DNA from: Pseudofrankia nepalensis
Lineage (GTDB): Bacteria > Actinomycetota > Actinomycetes > Frankiales > Frankiaceae
Assembly (NCBI RefSeq): GCF_016786305.1
Contig: NZ_JADWYV010000007.1
Strand: one strand, 5' to 3'
DNA length: 64,000 nucleotides
The translations under genes and the position numbers were made by a program. Positions 6,402 through 15,204 of the stretch are shown here, in pieces (position 1 is the stretch's first letter; every line of letters starts with the position of its first letter). The notes below the pieces were generated by a model. That model searched no databases. It was not told where the DNA came from and saw nothing but the letters and a program-made list of their open reading frames with translations.

Positions 6402-8342
6402 CTATGGCGTCCGGCCCGGCTCGGGGGGTAGCTGGCCCGCGTCGCTTCCAGGAGCGGCGGGCGGCAGGGCACGGACGTCGGCGCGGACGTCGGCACGGAC
6501 GTCGGCGTGGATGTCGTCGTACAGCCGCTGGTGGGCGGCGCGTACCCGCTCGGGATCCACCTTGAGGACGGCGCGGTCGTAGGTCAGCAGGCCGTTGCGT
6601 TCGCCCTCGACGTCCGTCGCCTGGGTGTAGATGGCGATGCTGAGGCCCTGATCGCGGGCGAGCGCGCGCAGCTCGTCGACCATTCCCACGTAGCGATCGG
6701 TGAGCTGGCCGGGCGAGGTGGCCCACTCGTAGCTGAACCCTTCGGTCGCGGGCCAGGCATGGCCGGTCATTGGCAGTCCGATGCCGCCGAACTCGCCGAG
6801 CGCGCGACAGCGGCCGTCCGAGGCCGCGACGGCGGCCGGGCCTGGATAGGAGTGCAGGTCGGCCACGTGGCCCGCTCCCGCGTCGATCCAGTTGTTCCCA
6901 GGATCCGCGCTGCCGCTGTTCTCGCTGACGAGGCGAGTCGGGTCGAGGGCCCGAACGGCCCGGGCGATGCGCGCGACGTCGTACTGGCCCCAGCCCTCGT
7001 TGAACGGCACCCACCCGACTACGGACGGGAAGGCACGGCACTGCTCGACCAGCGCCGCCAGCTCGGCCTCGAACTGCCGGCGAGCTGCCTCGTCCGGCTC
7101 CCGGTCATGCGGCATGGACGGCATGTCCTGCCAGACGAGCATGCCGAGCCGGTCGGCCCAGTAGTACCAGCGCGCCGGCTCGACCTTCGCGTGCTTGCGG
7201 ACGCAGGTGAAGCCGAGCTCCTTCGCCACCTCGAGGTCGCGCCGCAGCGCGTCGTCCGTCGGTGCCGTGTAGACGCCGTCCGGCCAGTAGCCCTGGTCCA
7301 GCAGCCCGAGGTGGAAGACGAACCTGCCGTTGAGCAGCGGCCGTGGCTCGCCGGAAACCTCCGTCACCTCGACCGACCGCATCCCGACGTAGCTGTCCAC
7401 CCGGTCGCCCACGGCGGGAGGCCCGCCTCGCCCGTCGGCGACCGTGACGGTCACGCCGTACAGGAACGGGTCCTCGGGTGACCAGGCCCGCACGTCCGGG
7501 ATCTCCACCGTGAACGGCCGGCCGCTGACGCCCGTCCCGGCCGCCACCGTCTCGGCCCCGGCCGCCAGCCCGGCCCGCACCTCCACCCGGACCGGGACCG
7601 CCGGATCGGGATGCGCGGCCCCTGTCTGACCGGGGCTTTCGCCCAGTGCCGGCCGCGCGTCCGCCAGGGCCGCGTCCGCCTGGACCGCGTTCACCAGGAC
7701 GTGGACGGCGCCGGCGGCCAGATCCGGGGTGAGGGTGAGCCGGGACAGGTGGCAGGTCGGCGTCCGCTCCAGCCAGACCGTCTGCCAGATCCCCGAGGCC
7801 GAGGTGTAGAAGATCCCGCCCGGGTGGCGGCGCTGCTTGCCCAGCGGCTGCCCGCCGCCGTCCGTCGGGTCGAATACGTGGACGAGCACTTCTTCCTGGC
7901 TCCAGGTCAGGTAAGGCGTGATGTCGAAGCCGAAGGCGTCGTAGCCACCTCGGTGCACGCCCACGGCGACGCCGTTGATCCATACCCGGCATTCCCAGTC
8001 GACCGCGCCAAAATGAAGATGCACCCGCCCGGCCGCCCAGTCGGGCGGTACACGGAAGGTCCGGCGGTACCACATCCGCTCGTACGCGGCCCCAATGCCG
8101 GACAACGCCGACTCGACCGGAAACGGGACCAGGATGCGCCGCGGCAGCCGCCGGCCGACCGGTGGGTCGTCGAATCCGCCGAGACCCCCCTGCCCGCCGC
8201 CGGCGGCGGGCCCTTCCGATCCCCGTTCTCCCCCGAACTCCCAGGTGCCGTTCAGCGAGAGCCAGGACGGTCGCGCGAGCTGGGGACGTGGGTATTCCGT
8301 CAGGGGACGCCTTGTGGCGACCGCGCGCGACCAGGCGGTCAC
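6402..8342 (-). CDS. Glycoside hydrolase family 2 (beta-galactosidase/glucuronidase-like)
   Basis: A 646-residue cytoplasmic-type GH2 enzyme with no signal peptide. The order is the sugar-binding jelly roll (SLNGTWEF, WYRRTFRVP, VDWECRVWINGVAVGVHRGGYDAF), an Ig-like middle domain, then the TIM barrel with GFTCVRKHAKVEPARWYYWADRLGMLVWQDMPSM. The acid/base is Glu449 in PFNEGWGQYD and the nucleophile Glu517 in LGEFGGIG. I choose GTG 8342 because GGAG lies 7 bases upstream; an earlier GTG at 8360 has an abutting purine run. The closest look is to the LacZ/UidA-like enzymes that act on plant or microbial oligosaccharides, with the specificity unknown. The C-terminus carries a short repeated peptide (ADVR three times), encoded by repeated 12-base units at 6477-6510. 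Confidence 0.9.
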   Translation of the reverse strand: MTAWSRAVATRRPLTEYPRPQLARPSWLSLNGTWEFGGERGSEGPAAGGGQGGLGGFDDPPVGRRLPRRILVPFPVESALSGIGAAYERMWYRRTFRVPPDWAAGRVHLHFGAVDWECRVWINGVAVGVHRGGYDAFGFDITPYLTWSQEEVLVHVFDPTDGGGQPLGKQRRHPGGIFYTSASGIWQTVWLERTPTCHLSRLTLTPDLAAGAVHVLVNAVQADAALADARPALGESPGQTGAAHPDPAVPVRVEVRAGLAAGAETVAAGTGVSGRPFTVEIPDVRAWSPEDPFLYGVTVTVADGRGGPPAVGDRVDSYVGMRSVEVTEVSGEPRPLLNGRFVFHLGLLDQGYWPDGVYTAPTDDALRRDLEVAKELGFTCVRKHAKVEPARWYYWADRLGMLVWQDMPSMPHDREPDEAARRQFEAELAALVEQCRAFPSVVGWVPFNEGWGQYDVARIARAVRALDPTRLVSENSGSADPGNNWIDAGAGHVADLHSYPGPAAVAASDGRCRALGEFGGIGLPMTGHAWPATEGFSYEWATSPGQLTDRYVGMVDELRALARDQGLSIAIYTQATDVEGERNGLLTYDRAVLKVDPERVRAAHQRLYDDIHADVRADVRADVRALPPAAPGSDAGQLPPEPGRTP

Positions 8343-8698
8343 CAGTCTTCTCCGGAGCACCTTCCGGGATGCTAGAAGATCTCACCCTGGCTGTCCGCCG
8401 GTCGTCGTGATCCACCGGCGGCGCGCTGCCGCGACAGGTTGTAGCGACGCGCGGGCACGACCCGCCCGAGGCCGCCTGATACAAGCGGGGTGGTCCGGCG
8501 GGCGTGCCTTCGTTCCCGTTCCCGCCGTCCCGATCGGACGCCCTCGCCACCCGCCGCCGGCGCCGCGGGGGCCGAGCCCGCCGCCGCGGGCGCGCACCGG
8601 GCCTGACCGATCGGTCGCATCTGCTCGAGGACCAGGCCGCGTGCCGTCGGGACGACGAGGACCTCGGGTGGCGAGACCGCGGCGCGAGCGGGGACGGT
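8343..8698. other. Intergenic stretch
   Basis: No gene supported. The stretch is GC-rich, includes a CGCCGGCGCCGCGGGGGCC-like run around 8550-8580, and separates the GH2 start from the 3' end of the catabolic island. Confidence 0.4.
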
Positions 8699-9148
8699 TC
8701 AGGCGGACGCGGGTGGCGGGGCGAAGTGGTGGGAGAGGTCGCCGACGAGGCGCTGGCGGTCGCGGCGCTCGGCGAAACGCCAGGCGCCGTCGACCCGTTC
8801 GAAGACGTCGTCGTGGCGGCTGGCCGCGATCACCTGTAGCGGCAGGCCGGGGCAGGCCTGCAGGACGGTGACGTAGCTGGAGGCCGTCGCCGTGTCGGCG
8901 CCCTCGGCGTGGGTGATGTCGAGGTTGGTGACGACGTGCTGGGTGCGCGGGGTGCCGTCCTCGTGGAGGCGGACGCCGGACGCCCAGAGCTCACGGAGTA
9001 CCTCGCGCCCCTGGAAGACGGTGCCGTCGCCGGCGATCACGCGGGCGTGCTGGAACAGGTCCGCGACCGCGTCGAAGTCGCCGTCGTCGATGAGCCGTGG
9101 GTAGGAGTACACCAGCGACCCGATCGCCCGGATGTCCCGCTCGCTCAC
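8699..9148 (-). CDS. NTF2-like (SnoaL_4) protein, last gene of the catabolic operon
   Basis: A 149-residue single-domain protein with the SnoaL/NTF2 pattern: IGSLVYSYPRLIDDGDFDAVADLFQHARV (helices around the cavity), GREVLRELW, TQHVVTNLDITHAEGADTATASSYVTVLQ, and the final strand RHDDVFERVDGAWRFAERRDRQRLVGD. The family makes small barrels used as isomerases, dehydratases or ring-cleaving enzymes and is very common in actinobacterial steroid and aromatic catabolic clusters. It is 16 bases after the preceding SDR gene on the same strand. The reaction cannot be read from the sequence. Confidence 0.85.
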   Translation of the reverse strand: MSERDIRAIGSLVYSYPRLIDDGDFDAVADLFQHARVIAGDGTVFQGREVLRELWASGVRLHEDGTPRTQHVVTNLDITHAEGADTATASSYVTVLQACPGLPLQVIAASRHDDVFERVDGAWRFAERRDRQRLVGDLSHHFAPPPASA

Positions 9149-9164
9149 GCCGATCTCCCTCTCG

Positions 9165-9959
9165 TCAGCTGATGTTCATGGGGCTGCCGGCCAGCGCGCC
9201 GCCGTCGACGACGAACTCGGCGCCGGAGCAGTAGGAGGCGCGGTCGGACACCAGGAAGGCGACCATCTCGGCCACGTCGGCTGGCCGGCCGATCCGGGGC
9301 ACGGGCAGCGCGGCGAAGACCGCCTCCTTGTCGACGCCCGCGAACTCCGGGGCGTCGACCATGGGGGTGTCGATCGTGCCGGGGTGGACCGAGTTGACCC
9401 GGATCCCGTAGCGGCCGAGTTCGAGCGCCGCCGTCTTGGTCATCCCGCGGATGGCGAACTTGGACGCGACGTAGGCGACCACACCGGGCACGCCCTCGAT
9501 GCCCGCGGTGGAGGACACGTTCACGATGGAGCCGCCGCCGGTGTCCCGCAGGGGAGCGATCGCCGCCCGCATCCCCAGGAAGCAGCCAACCTGGTTGACC
9601 TGGACGACCGCGAGGTAGTCGTCGAGCGCGGTGTCCTCGATCAGCCCGGTGCGCACGATCCCGGCGTTGTTGACGACCGCGTCGAGCCGGCCGAAGGCCG
9701 CGACAGCGTGGTCGACGGCGCCGGCCCAGTGGTTCGGGTCGGCCACGTCCAGGCGCAGGTAACGGGCGTCGTCGCCGAGGTCGGCCGCGACGGCCTCGCC
9801 CTGTTCGTCGAGGACGTCGCCGAGCACGACGCGGGCGCCGCGGGCGACGAGCAGTCTGGCCTCCGCCTCCCCCTGGCCGCGCGCCGCGCCCGAGACCAGC
9901 ACGACCTTGCCGTCGAGCCCCTCGCCGGTTCCGGCCGCGCCGGGCCCGGCCGGGCTCAT
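9165..9959 (-). CDS. SDR-family NAD(P)-dependent oxidoreductase (1)
   Basis: A 264-residue short-chain dehydrogenase. It shows the Rossmann glycine motif SGAARGQGEAEARLL, LGDVLDEQG and LRLDVAD (the Asp after strand 2 suggests NAD preference), VVNNAGIV, the catalytic Ser in IVNVSSTAGIEG, and YVASKFAIRGMTKTAALELG with the Tyr-x3-Lys pair, then the substrate-loop PGTIDTPM. It resembles the 3-alpha/20-beta-hydroxysteroid dehydrogenase group, though actual substrates vary widely. Its ATG (9957-9959) overlaps the TGA of the preceding NTF2-like gene as ATGA, which indicates translational coupling. Confidence 0.92.
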   Translation of the reverse strand: MSPAGPGAAGTGEGLDGKVVLVSGAARGQGEAEARLLVARGARVVLGDVLDEQGEAVAADLGDDARYLRLDVADPNHWAGAVDHAVAAFGRLDAVVNNAGIVRTGLIEDTALDDYLAVVQVNQVGCFLGMRAAIAPLRDTGGGSIVNVSSTAGIEGVPGVVAYVASKFAIRGMTKTAALELGRYGIRVNSVHPGTIDTPMVDAPEFAGVDKEAVFAALPVPRIGRPADVAEMVAFLVSDRASYCSGAEFVVDGGALAGSPMNIS

Positions 9960-10495
9960 GAGCCCTCCGCGGCCGAGACCTCCGCCGCCGAGACCTCCAC
10001 CGCGGCGGGGGCGAACCGGTTGCCTGGCGCTCCCCACCACCCCGGCCGTGGCACGCCCTGGGGCCAGGCGCCGTCCAGCCAGACCAGGCCGGCGACGTAC
10101 TCGGTGAGCCGCCAGCCGGTGGCGGTGCGGGCGAACCGGCAGTCGTAGTAGCCGCCGTCGGCGAGCAGCGTCTCCCCGCCCCGGCCGTCCAGGGTGATCA
10201 TCTGGGTGAGCACGTAGGCGCGTCCGCTGGCGGTGTCGCCGTCGAGCTGGATGTCGACGTTGGAGAGGTAGTGCTGGCACGCGACGAAGATCGACAGTGA
10301 CTCGCGCAGGTAGTCCACGATCTCCGGGTAGGCGGCGCGGACGCCACCGTTGCGGGTGAAGTCGACGACGGAACCCTCGGTGAACACCTCGGACAGCCGC
10401 GGCCAGTCGCGGGCGTCGACGGCGTGGGTGTAGCGGGTCAGCACCTCGTGGATCTCCAGGCGGTCCGCGGCCGCCTCGGCCCGGCTCGTCGTCAT
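9956..10495 (-). CDS. NTF2-like (SnoaL_4) protein, second copy
   Basis: A 179-residue protein. Residues 8-140 follow the SnoaL_4 pattern: RLEIHEVLTRYTHAVDARDWPRLSEVFTEGSVVDF, YPEIVDYLRESL, CQHYLSNVDIQLDGDTASGRAYVLTQM, GGYYDCRFARTATGWRLTEYV. The last 30 residues are a low-complexity tail containing SAAEVSAAEGS, whose DNA is a short repeated GCCGAGACCTCC-like unit. Likely a small-molecule isomerase, hydratase or binding partner of the adjacent SDR, with which it is translationally coupled (ATGA overlap at 9956-9959). It is only distantly similar to the NTF2-like protein encoded at 8699-9148. Confidence 0.85.
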   Translation of the reverse strand: MTTSRAEAAADRLEIHEVLTRYTHAVDARDWPRLSEVFTEGSVVDFTRNGGVRAAYPEIVDYLRESLSIFVACQHYLSNVDIQLDGDTASGRAYVLTQMITLDGRGGETLLADGGYYDCRFARTATGWRLTEYVAGLVWLDGAWPQGVPRPGWWGAPGNRFAPAAVEVSAAEVSAAEGS

Positions 10496-10618
10496 GAACG
10501 GCTCCTGTCTCTGCTCGGCTGTCTCTTGTCTCTTGTCTCTGCTCGGCTGTCTCTGCTCGCCGCCCGTCGTCGACGTGAAGGGGCCGAGGTGAAAGGGGGG
10601 CGTGCGTGACCGCGCGGG

Positions 10619-11383
10619 TCAGGTGATCGTGTAGCCGCCGTCGACGGGCAGGGCGGCGCCGACGACGAACGACGCGGCGCCCGAGAGCAGCCACAGCACG
10701 GCCTCGGCGATCTCGTCGGCCTCGGCGATCCGGCCGATCGGGTGCAGCGCCGCCACCTGCGCCTCCGCCTCGGCGCTGCCCCGCATCCAGTCGTCGACCA
10801 TGCGGGAGCGGGCCGTGCCGGGGCAGATGGCGTTGATCCGGATGCCCTGGGTGATGTACTCCAGCGCCGCCGTGCGGGTCAGCCCGATCACGCCGTGCTT
10901 GGCCGCCACGTAGTTGCCCATGCCCGGGAAGCCGATCAGGCCGGCGCCCGAGGACGTGTTCACGATCGCGCCGCCGCCGCGGGCCAGGATCGCCGGGATC
11001 TCGTGCTTCATCCCGTAGAACACCCCGGACAGCATCACGGCGATGCCGCGTTCCCAGACCTCGTCGGGCATGTCGGCGATGTTCGCGCCAGCACCGACGA
11101 TCCCGGCGTTGTTGTGGGCGTAGTCCAGCCCTCCGTAGCGGCGGACGGTGAAGTCGACCATCGCCTTCACCGAGGCCGACTCGGCGACGTCGACGCGGAC
11201 CGCCGCCGCGTCGCCGCCGTCGCCGGCGATCAGCTTGACGGTCTCCTCGGCCTGATCGAGGTCGAGGTCGGCGACGACGACGCGGGCGCCGGCGGCGGCG
11301 AGCCTGCGGGCGGTGGCACGGCCGATGCCGCCCGCCGCTCCGGTGACGACGGCGACCTTGCCGTCGAAGTCGTAATGGATCAC
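10619..11383 (-). CDS. SDR-family NAD(P)-dependent oxidoreductase (2)
   Basis: A 254-residue short-chain dehydrogenase: VAVVTGAAGGIGRATARRL (cofactor motif), VVADLDLDQAEET, DYAHNNAGIVGAG, catalytic Ser in IVNTSSGAG, and YVAAKHGVIGLTRTAALEY with Tyr-x3-Lys, then PGTARSRM and the C-terminal PVDGGYTIT. I place the start at GTG 11383, preceded by AGGAG 8 bases upstream, so the protein begins MIHYDFDGKVAVVTG. A longer frame from 11413 has no ribosome site. It follows the ABC transporter genes in the same direction and would act on the imported substrate. Confidence 0.92.
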   Translation of the reverse strand: MIHYDFDGKVAVVTGAAGGIGRATARRLAAAGARVVVADLDLDQAEETVKLIAGDGGDAAAVRVDVAESASVKAMVDFTVRRYGGLDYAHNNAGIVGAGANIADMPDEVWERGIAVMLSGVFYGMKHEIPAILARGGGAIVNTSSGAGLIGFPGMGNYVAAKHGVIGLTRTAALEYITQGIRINAICPGTARSRMVDDWMRGSAEAEAQVAALHPIGRIAEADEIAEAVLWLLSGAASFVVGAALPVDGGYTIT

Positions 11384-11490
11384 GTGTGCTGCTCCTGGCT
11401 GCTGATCGAGCACTCCGCCACGGCGGCGGACCGGCGGACGGGAACGGGTGGGCGCGAACGGGTGGACGAGAAGGGGGATGAAAAGGGTGG

Positions 11491-12273
11491 TCAGCCGAGA
11501 TAGGCCTCCCGGACGAGCCGATCGGCGCGAACCTCGTCCGGCGTGCCGGCGGCGATGACCCGGCCGAGGTTGAGCACGACGACCCGGTGGCAGTGACGCA
11601 TCACGAACGGCACGTCGTGCTCGACGAGGACGACGCCGCAGCCCTGCTCCCGGCGGATCCGGGTGATCGCCTCCGCGAGCACGGCGGAGCCGGCGTCACC
11701 GAGACCCGAGGTTGGCTCGTCCAGCAGCAGCACGGTCGGGCGGTCGACGACCGCGCGGGCGAGCTCCAGCAGCCGGGCCTGCCCGATCGGCAGCGTCGCG
11801 GCGTACGCGTCCCGGCTGCCGGCCAGCCCGCACAGGTCGAGCATCTCCTCGGCGCGCCGCCGGCGGGCCCGCGCCACGGCGAGCCGCCGGGACAGGCCCA
11901 GGACGTCGGCGGCGATCCCTCCGGTGCGACCGCGCCATTCCTGCGCCGCGAGCAGGTTGTCGAGCACGGTCAGCTCGCCGAAGACCTGCTGGCGTTGGAA
12001 GGTGCGACGCAGGCCGTGCCGGGCCCGCCAGGTCGCCGACCGGCGGGTGACGTCGGCGCCGTCGAGCCACACCCGGCCGCTGGCCGGGGAGCGAAGGCCG
12101 GAGGTGACGTCGAACAGCGTGGTCTTGCCGGCGCCGTTGGGCCCGATCACGCCGACCACCTCGTCTCGGCCGACGTCCAGCGAGACGCCGTCGAGGCCGA
12201 CGACCCCGCCGAAGCGGACGGTGACGTCGGTGACCCGCAGCGCCGGGCGGGCCCCGGTCCCGGTCATCGTCAT
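11491..12273 (-). CDS. livG: Branched-chain-type ABC transporter ATP-binding protein LivG
   Basis: A 260-residue ATPase: Walker A GPNGAGKTT, Q-loop FQRQQVF, a degenerate signature LPIGQARLLELARA in place of LSGGQ, Walker B VLLLDEPTSGLG, and H-loop VLVEHD. The long middle insertion and C-terminal GTPDEVRADRLVREAYLG are typical of LivG. It forms the ATPase heterodimer with LivF on the cytoplasmic side of the LivHM permease. Its ATG overlaps the LivF stop (ATGA at 12270-12273). The altered signature motif is unusual but is seen in some LivG homologues. Confidence 0.92.
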   Translation of the reverse strand: MTMTGTGARPALRVTDVTVRFGGVVGLDGVSLDVGRDEVVGVIGPNGAGKTTLFDVTSGLRSPASGRVWLDGADVTRRSATWRARHGLRRTFQRQQVFGELTVLDNLLAAQEWRGRTGGIAADVLGLSRRLAVARARRRRAEEMLDLCGLAGSRDAYAATLPIGQARLLELARAVVDRPTVLLLDEPTSGLGDAGSAVLAEAITRIRREQGCGVVLVEHDVPFVMRHCHRVVVLNLGRVIAAGTPDEVRADRLVREAYLG

Positions 12274-13055
12274 GGCGCTCCCGTCAGGTAGGCGTCGGCG
12301 AGGGTGTCGCGGTCGACGTCGCCGGCCGCCCGCGACCAGGCGACCCGGCCCAGGTCGAGGAACGCGACCTCGTCGGCGAGGTCGAGCACGTGACGCGCCT
12401 TCTCCTCGACGACGAGGACGGCGGTGCCGGCGGCGGCGAGCTCGGCGAACAGCTCGAGCACCCGCGCCGAGATCCGGGGCGCGAGCCCCAGGCATGGCTC
12501 GTCGGCGACGAGCACCCGTGGCGGGTCGAGCAGCATCGGGGCCAGCGCCAGCATCTGCTGCTCGCCGCCGGACAGGTTGCCGGCGGCGACCCGGCGGCGC
12601 GCGGCCAGCGCGGGGAACCGGTCGAGGACGGCCGCGACGCCGCCGCTCGCGTCGACGCCGCGCGGCAGCGCGAGGGCGAGGTTCTCGGTGACGGTGAGCG
12701 CGGGGAACACGCCGCGGGACTCCGGGGCGAACGCGAGCCCATGCCCGACCCGGCGATGGGCGGGCAGGGCGGTGACGTCCGCGCCGGCGAGCTCGATCGC
12801 TCCCGCCGTCGGGGCGAGGCCGCCGGCGATCACGGCGCAGACCGTGGACTTGCCCGCCCCGTTGGCGCCGAGCAGGACGGTCACGGCGCCGCGCCGGACC
12901 ACCAGGTCGATTCCGCGCAGTACCTCGACGGCGCCGTAACCCGCCCGGACGCCGCGTAGCCGCAGGCCGACGGCGGGGCCGACGGCGGGGCCGACGGCGG
13001 GGCCGTCGGCCCGCGCGTCGCCCGGCCCGGTGGTCGTGAGCGGGTCGCCCGGCAT
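12270..13055 (-). CDS. livF: Branched-chain-type ABC transporter ATP-binding protein LivF
   Basis: A 261-residue ATPase. It has Walker A GANGAGKST, signature LSGGEQQMLALAPMLL, Walker B VLVADEPCLGLAP (LivF-type), and H-loop replaced in LVVEEKARHVL, which is typical of LivF. The N-terminus has an odd short repeat (AVGP three times) encoded by tandem 12-base units at 12973-13011. ATG 13055 lies directly at the assembly gap, so the start is probable but the few bases upstream are unknown. It is coupled to livG by an ATGA overlap. Confidence 0.9.
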   Translation of the reverse strand: MPGDPLTTTGPGDARADGPAVGPAVGPAVGLRLRGVRAGYGAVEVLRGIDLVVRRGAVTVLLGANGAGKSTVCAVIAGGLAPTAGAIELAGADVTALPAHRRVGHGLAFAPESRGVFPALTVTENLALALPRGVDASGGVAAVLDRFPALAARRRVAAGNLSGGEQQMLALAPMLLDPPRVLVADEPCLGLAPRISARVLELFAELAAAGTAVLVVEEKARHVLDLADEVAFLDLGRVAWSRAAGDVDRDTLADAYLTGAP

Positions 13056-13065
13056 NNNNNNNNNN
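13056..13065. other. Assembly gap (10 N)
   Basis: Ten undetermined bases between livF and the permease gene. The next 80 bases on the right are runs of C and G, so the gap is probably a GC-rich stretch that failed to assemble, and its true length is unknown. The 3' end of the permease gene falls in or next to it. Confidence 0.95.
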
Positions 13066-15080
13066 CGGGCCCCCCCCGGGGGGGGGGCGCCCCCCGCCCG
13101 GGCCGCCGGGGCGGGGCGGGCGCCGCCCGCGCCGCCCCCGGGGGTGTCGAGGCGCGCGCGCCGCTGTGCGCGCCGGCGCGCCCCGGCCAGCGCGCCGCTG
13201 ATCTGGGTGACGATCCCGTCGGGCGCCTTGGCGAGCTGGATCGCGCCAAGGCCGAACAGGATGTCCCGGATCCTGGTCGAGCTGGTGACGTGCGAGAGGA
13301 TCTCCGGGCTGGCGGCGAAGAACAGGCCGGCGACCACGGCGCCCGCGGGCCGGCGGATGCCGAACAGGACCACGACCGCGAGCCAGCCGAGGCCGGTCAT
13401 CGCGTCGAGGCTGGTGTGGCTGACGCTCTGGTTGACCGTCGCGAGCATGATCCCGCCGAGGCCCGCCACGGCGGCGGACACCGTGAAGATCCGCAGCTTC
13501 GCCCAGGCGGCCGAGATACCCACCGAGGTCGCGGCCGCCGGCGCGGAGCGCACGGCGGTCACGGCGTGCCCGGACGGCGAGTCGCGCAGCGCCCCGATCG
13601 CGGCGCAGGCCAGCGCGACCAGCGCGAGCAGCACCCCGGCGAGCACCCGGTCGTCGGCCAGGTCCAAGCCGAGCAGGGTCGGCCGCGGGATCGTCCAGCC
13701 GTACTCGCCGTTGCTCAGCGCCTCCCAGGGGAACAGGACGGTGTCGCCGACGAGCGCCAGCGCGAGCGTGGCCAGCGCGAGCGCGAGGCCGCCGAGCCGC
13801 AGCGCCGGGACGGCGACCACCGCCCCGAGCAGGGCGGCGGCCGCCACCCCGATCAGCGCGGCCAGCAGGAACGGAAGACCGTGGCTGAGGCAGAGCCCGA
13901 ACACGAGCGCGGCGAAGGTGACGAACGCGGCCTGCGCGAGGCTGACCATCCCGCCGAGGCCGGTGACGAGCACGAACGACAGGAAGATCATGCAGAAGGC
14001 GAGGCCCTGCACGATCAGGGTCAGCCAGTAGTCGTCGGCGCCGAACTGGGCGAAGAGGTAGAGCGCGAGCGCGGCGGCGGTCCAGGGCGCGTAGCGGCGC
14101 CAGGCCGCCAGCCCGGCGAGATGGTCGGGTGGCAGGCGCGCCTCGGCGACGGAGCTCGCGATCCGCCCGCGGTCCCTGGCCAGGTAGAACAGCCCGGCGA
14201 ACAGCAGGACGTAGGGCAGCGCCGAGGCCGCGCCGTGGACCGAGTCGGCGAAGCGCGCGTAGCCGGAGAACATGCTCTGCGCGACGCCCAGCAGCAGGCC
14301 GCCGAGGAACGCCAGCGGCATCGAGCGCAGGCTGCCCAGCACCGCCGCGGCGGCGCCGACCGCGACCAGGCCGGTGAAGGAGGCGGGCGTCAGGCTGAAG
14401 AAGGGCGCGCCGATGACGCCGGTGAACCCGGCGAGGGCGAAGCTGCCCAGCACGACCAGCCTGGAGGTCGTCCGGGTGTCGACGCCGCGGTACTCGGCGA
14501 GCTGGCGGCGGTCGACGGTGGCCCGCACCCGCAGGCCGAGCCGGGAACGGTGCAGCAGCGCCCACAGGCCCGCGGCGATGACGGCCGCCGAGACGAGCAC
14601 GATCGTCTGGTTGGAGTCGACGTGCAGCCAGTCGGTCAGGTGCCAGACGTGCTTCGGGGTCGGTCCGATCCCGGGCGGATAGGTGATGTTGTCGCCGCGG
14701 GGGATGTCGGCGCCGAAGGTGTCGACCGCGGTCTCGACGAGGAACAGCGTGAGCGCGGGCAGCGCGATCAGCAGGCCGACCGTTGCCACGATCTTGGTGG
14801 CGTCGTCCGCGTCCCGCAGCGGCCGGAACAGCACGGCGTCGACCACCAGGCCCAGCAGCGGCGCCGCGACCAGCACGGCGACGGCGACGGCGAGCGGCAC
14901 CGGCCAGCCGAGTCCCGTCGTCAGCTCGTAGTAGAGCAGCGCGATCGAGAACGCGACGGCGGTGTGCGCGAAGTTGAAGATCCGCAGGGCGGTCTGCTGC
15001 AGGACCAGGCCGACGGCGAGCAGCGAGTACACCGCGCCTGAAACCGCCCCGCTCACCAGCAGGGCGATGAAGGTGTTCAT
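13066..15080 (-). CDS. Fused LivH-LivM branched-chain-type ABC permease (3' end in gap)
   Basis: At least 671 residues, starting at ATG 15080 (MNTFIALLVSGAVSGAVYSLLAVGLVL). The first 300 residues are a complete LivH permease (FNFAHTAVAFSIALLYYEL, RVRATVDRRQLAEYRGVDT, GAAAAVLGSLRSMPLAFLGGLLLGV). After a hydrophilic linker with a SVAEARLPPDH-like stretch, residues from about 330 are LivM (MVSLAQAAFVTFAALVFG, LALALATLALALVGDTV, AVRSAPAAATSVGISAAWAKLRIFTVSAAVAGLGG). Both halves keep the loop that contacts LivG and LivF. Fusion of the two permeases into one chain is known in actinobacteria and enforces 1:1 stoichiometry. The C-terminal tail runs into low-complexity sequence and the gap, so its stop is unseen. 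Confidence 0.9.
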
Positions 15081-15124
15081 CCGGTCAGGTCCTCCCGGGC
15101 CTCGGCACCACCTCGCGGGCACCA

Positions 15125-15161
15125 CCTGGCGGGCATCGCCTGGCGGGCATCGCCTGGCGGG
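15125..15161. repeat. 14-bp tandem repeat
   Basis: CCTGGCGGGCATCG occurs twice head to tail (15125-15138, 15139-15152), followed by a 9-base partial copy. The partial copy is also the left arm of the hairpin described next. Confidence 0.8.
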
Positions 15162-15191
15162 ACGGGCCGGCGGTGGCCGCGTCCCGCCAGG
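15153..15191 (-). terminator. Hairpin between the binding-protein and permease genes
   Basis: CCTGGCGGGACG (15153-15164) and CGTCCCGCCAGG (15180-15191) are perfect inverted copies around a 15-base loop. The hairpin lies just after the binding-protein stop and before the permease start. A partial terminator or mRNA-stabilising hairpin here would give more binding protein than permease, as in many ABC operons. Confidence 0.55.
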
Positions 15192-15204
15192 CGGGCTGGG
15201 GCGG

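Noticed and set aside
12270..15125. One continuous frame joining permease and LivF through the N bases
   Set aside because: The gap length is arbitrary, and LivF has its own ATG at 13055 and normal family length, so I treat them as two genes.
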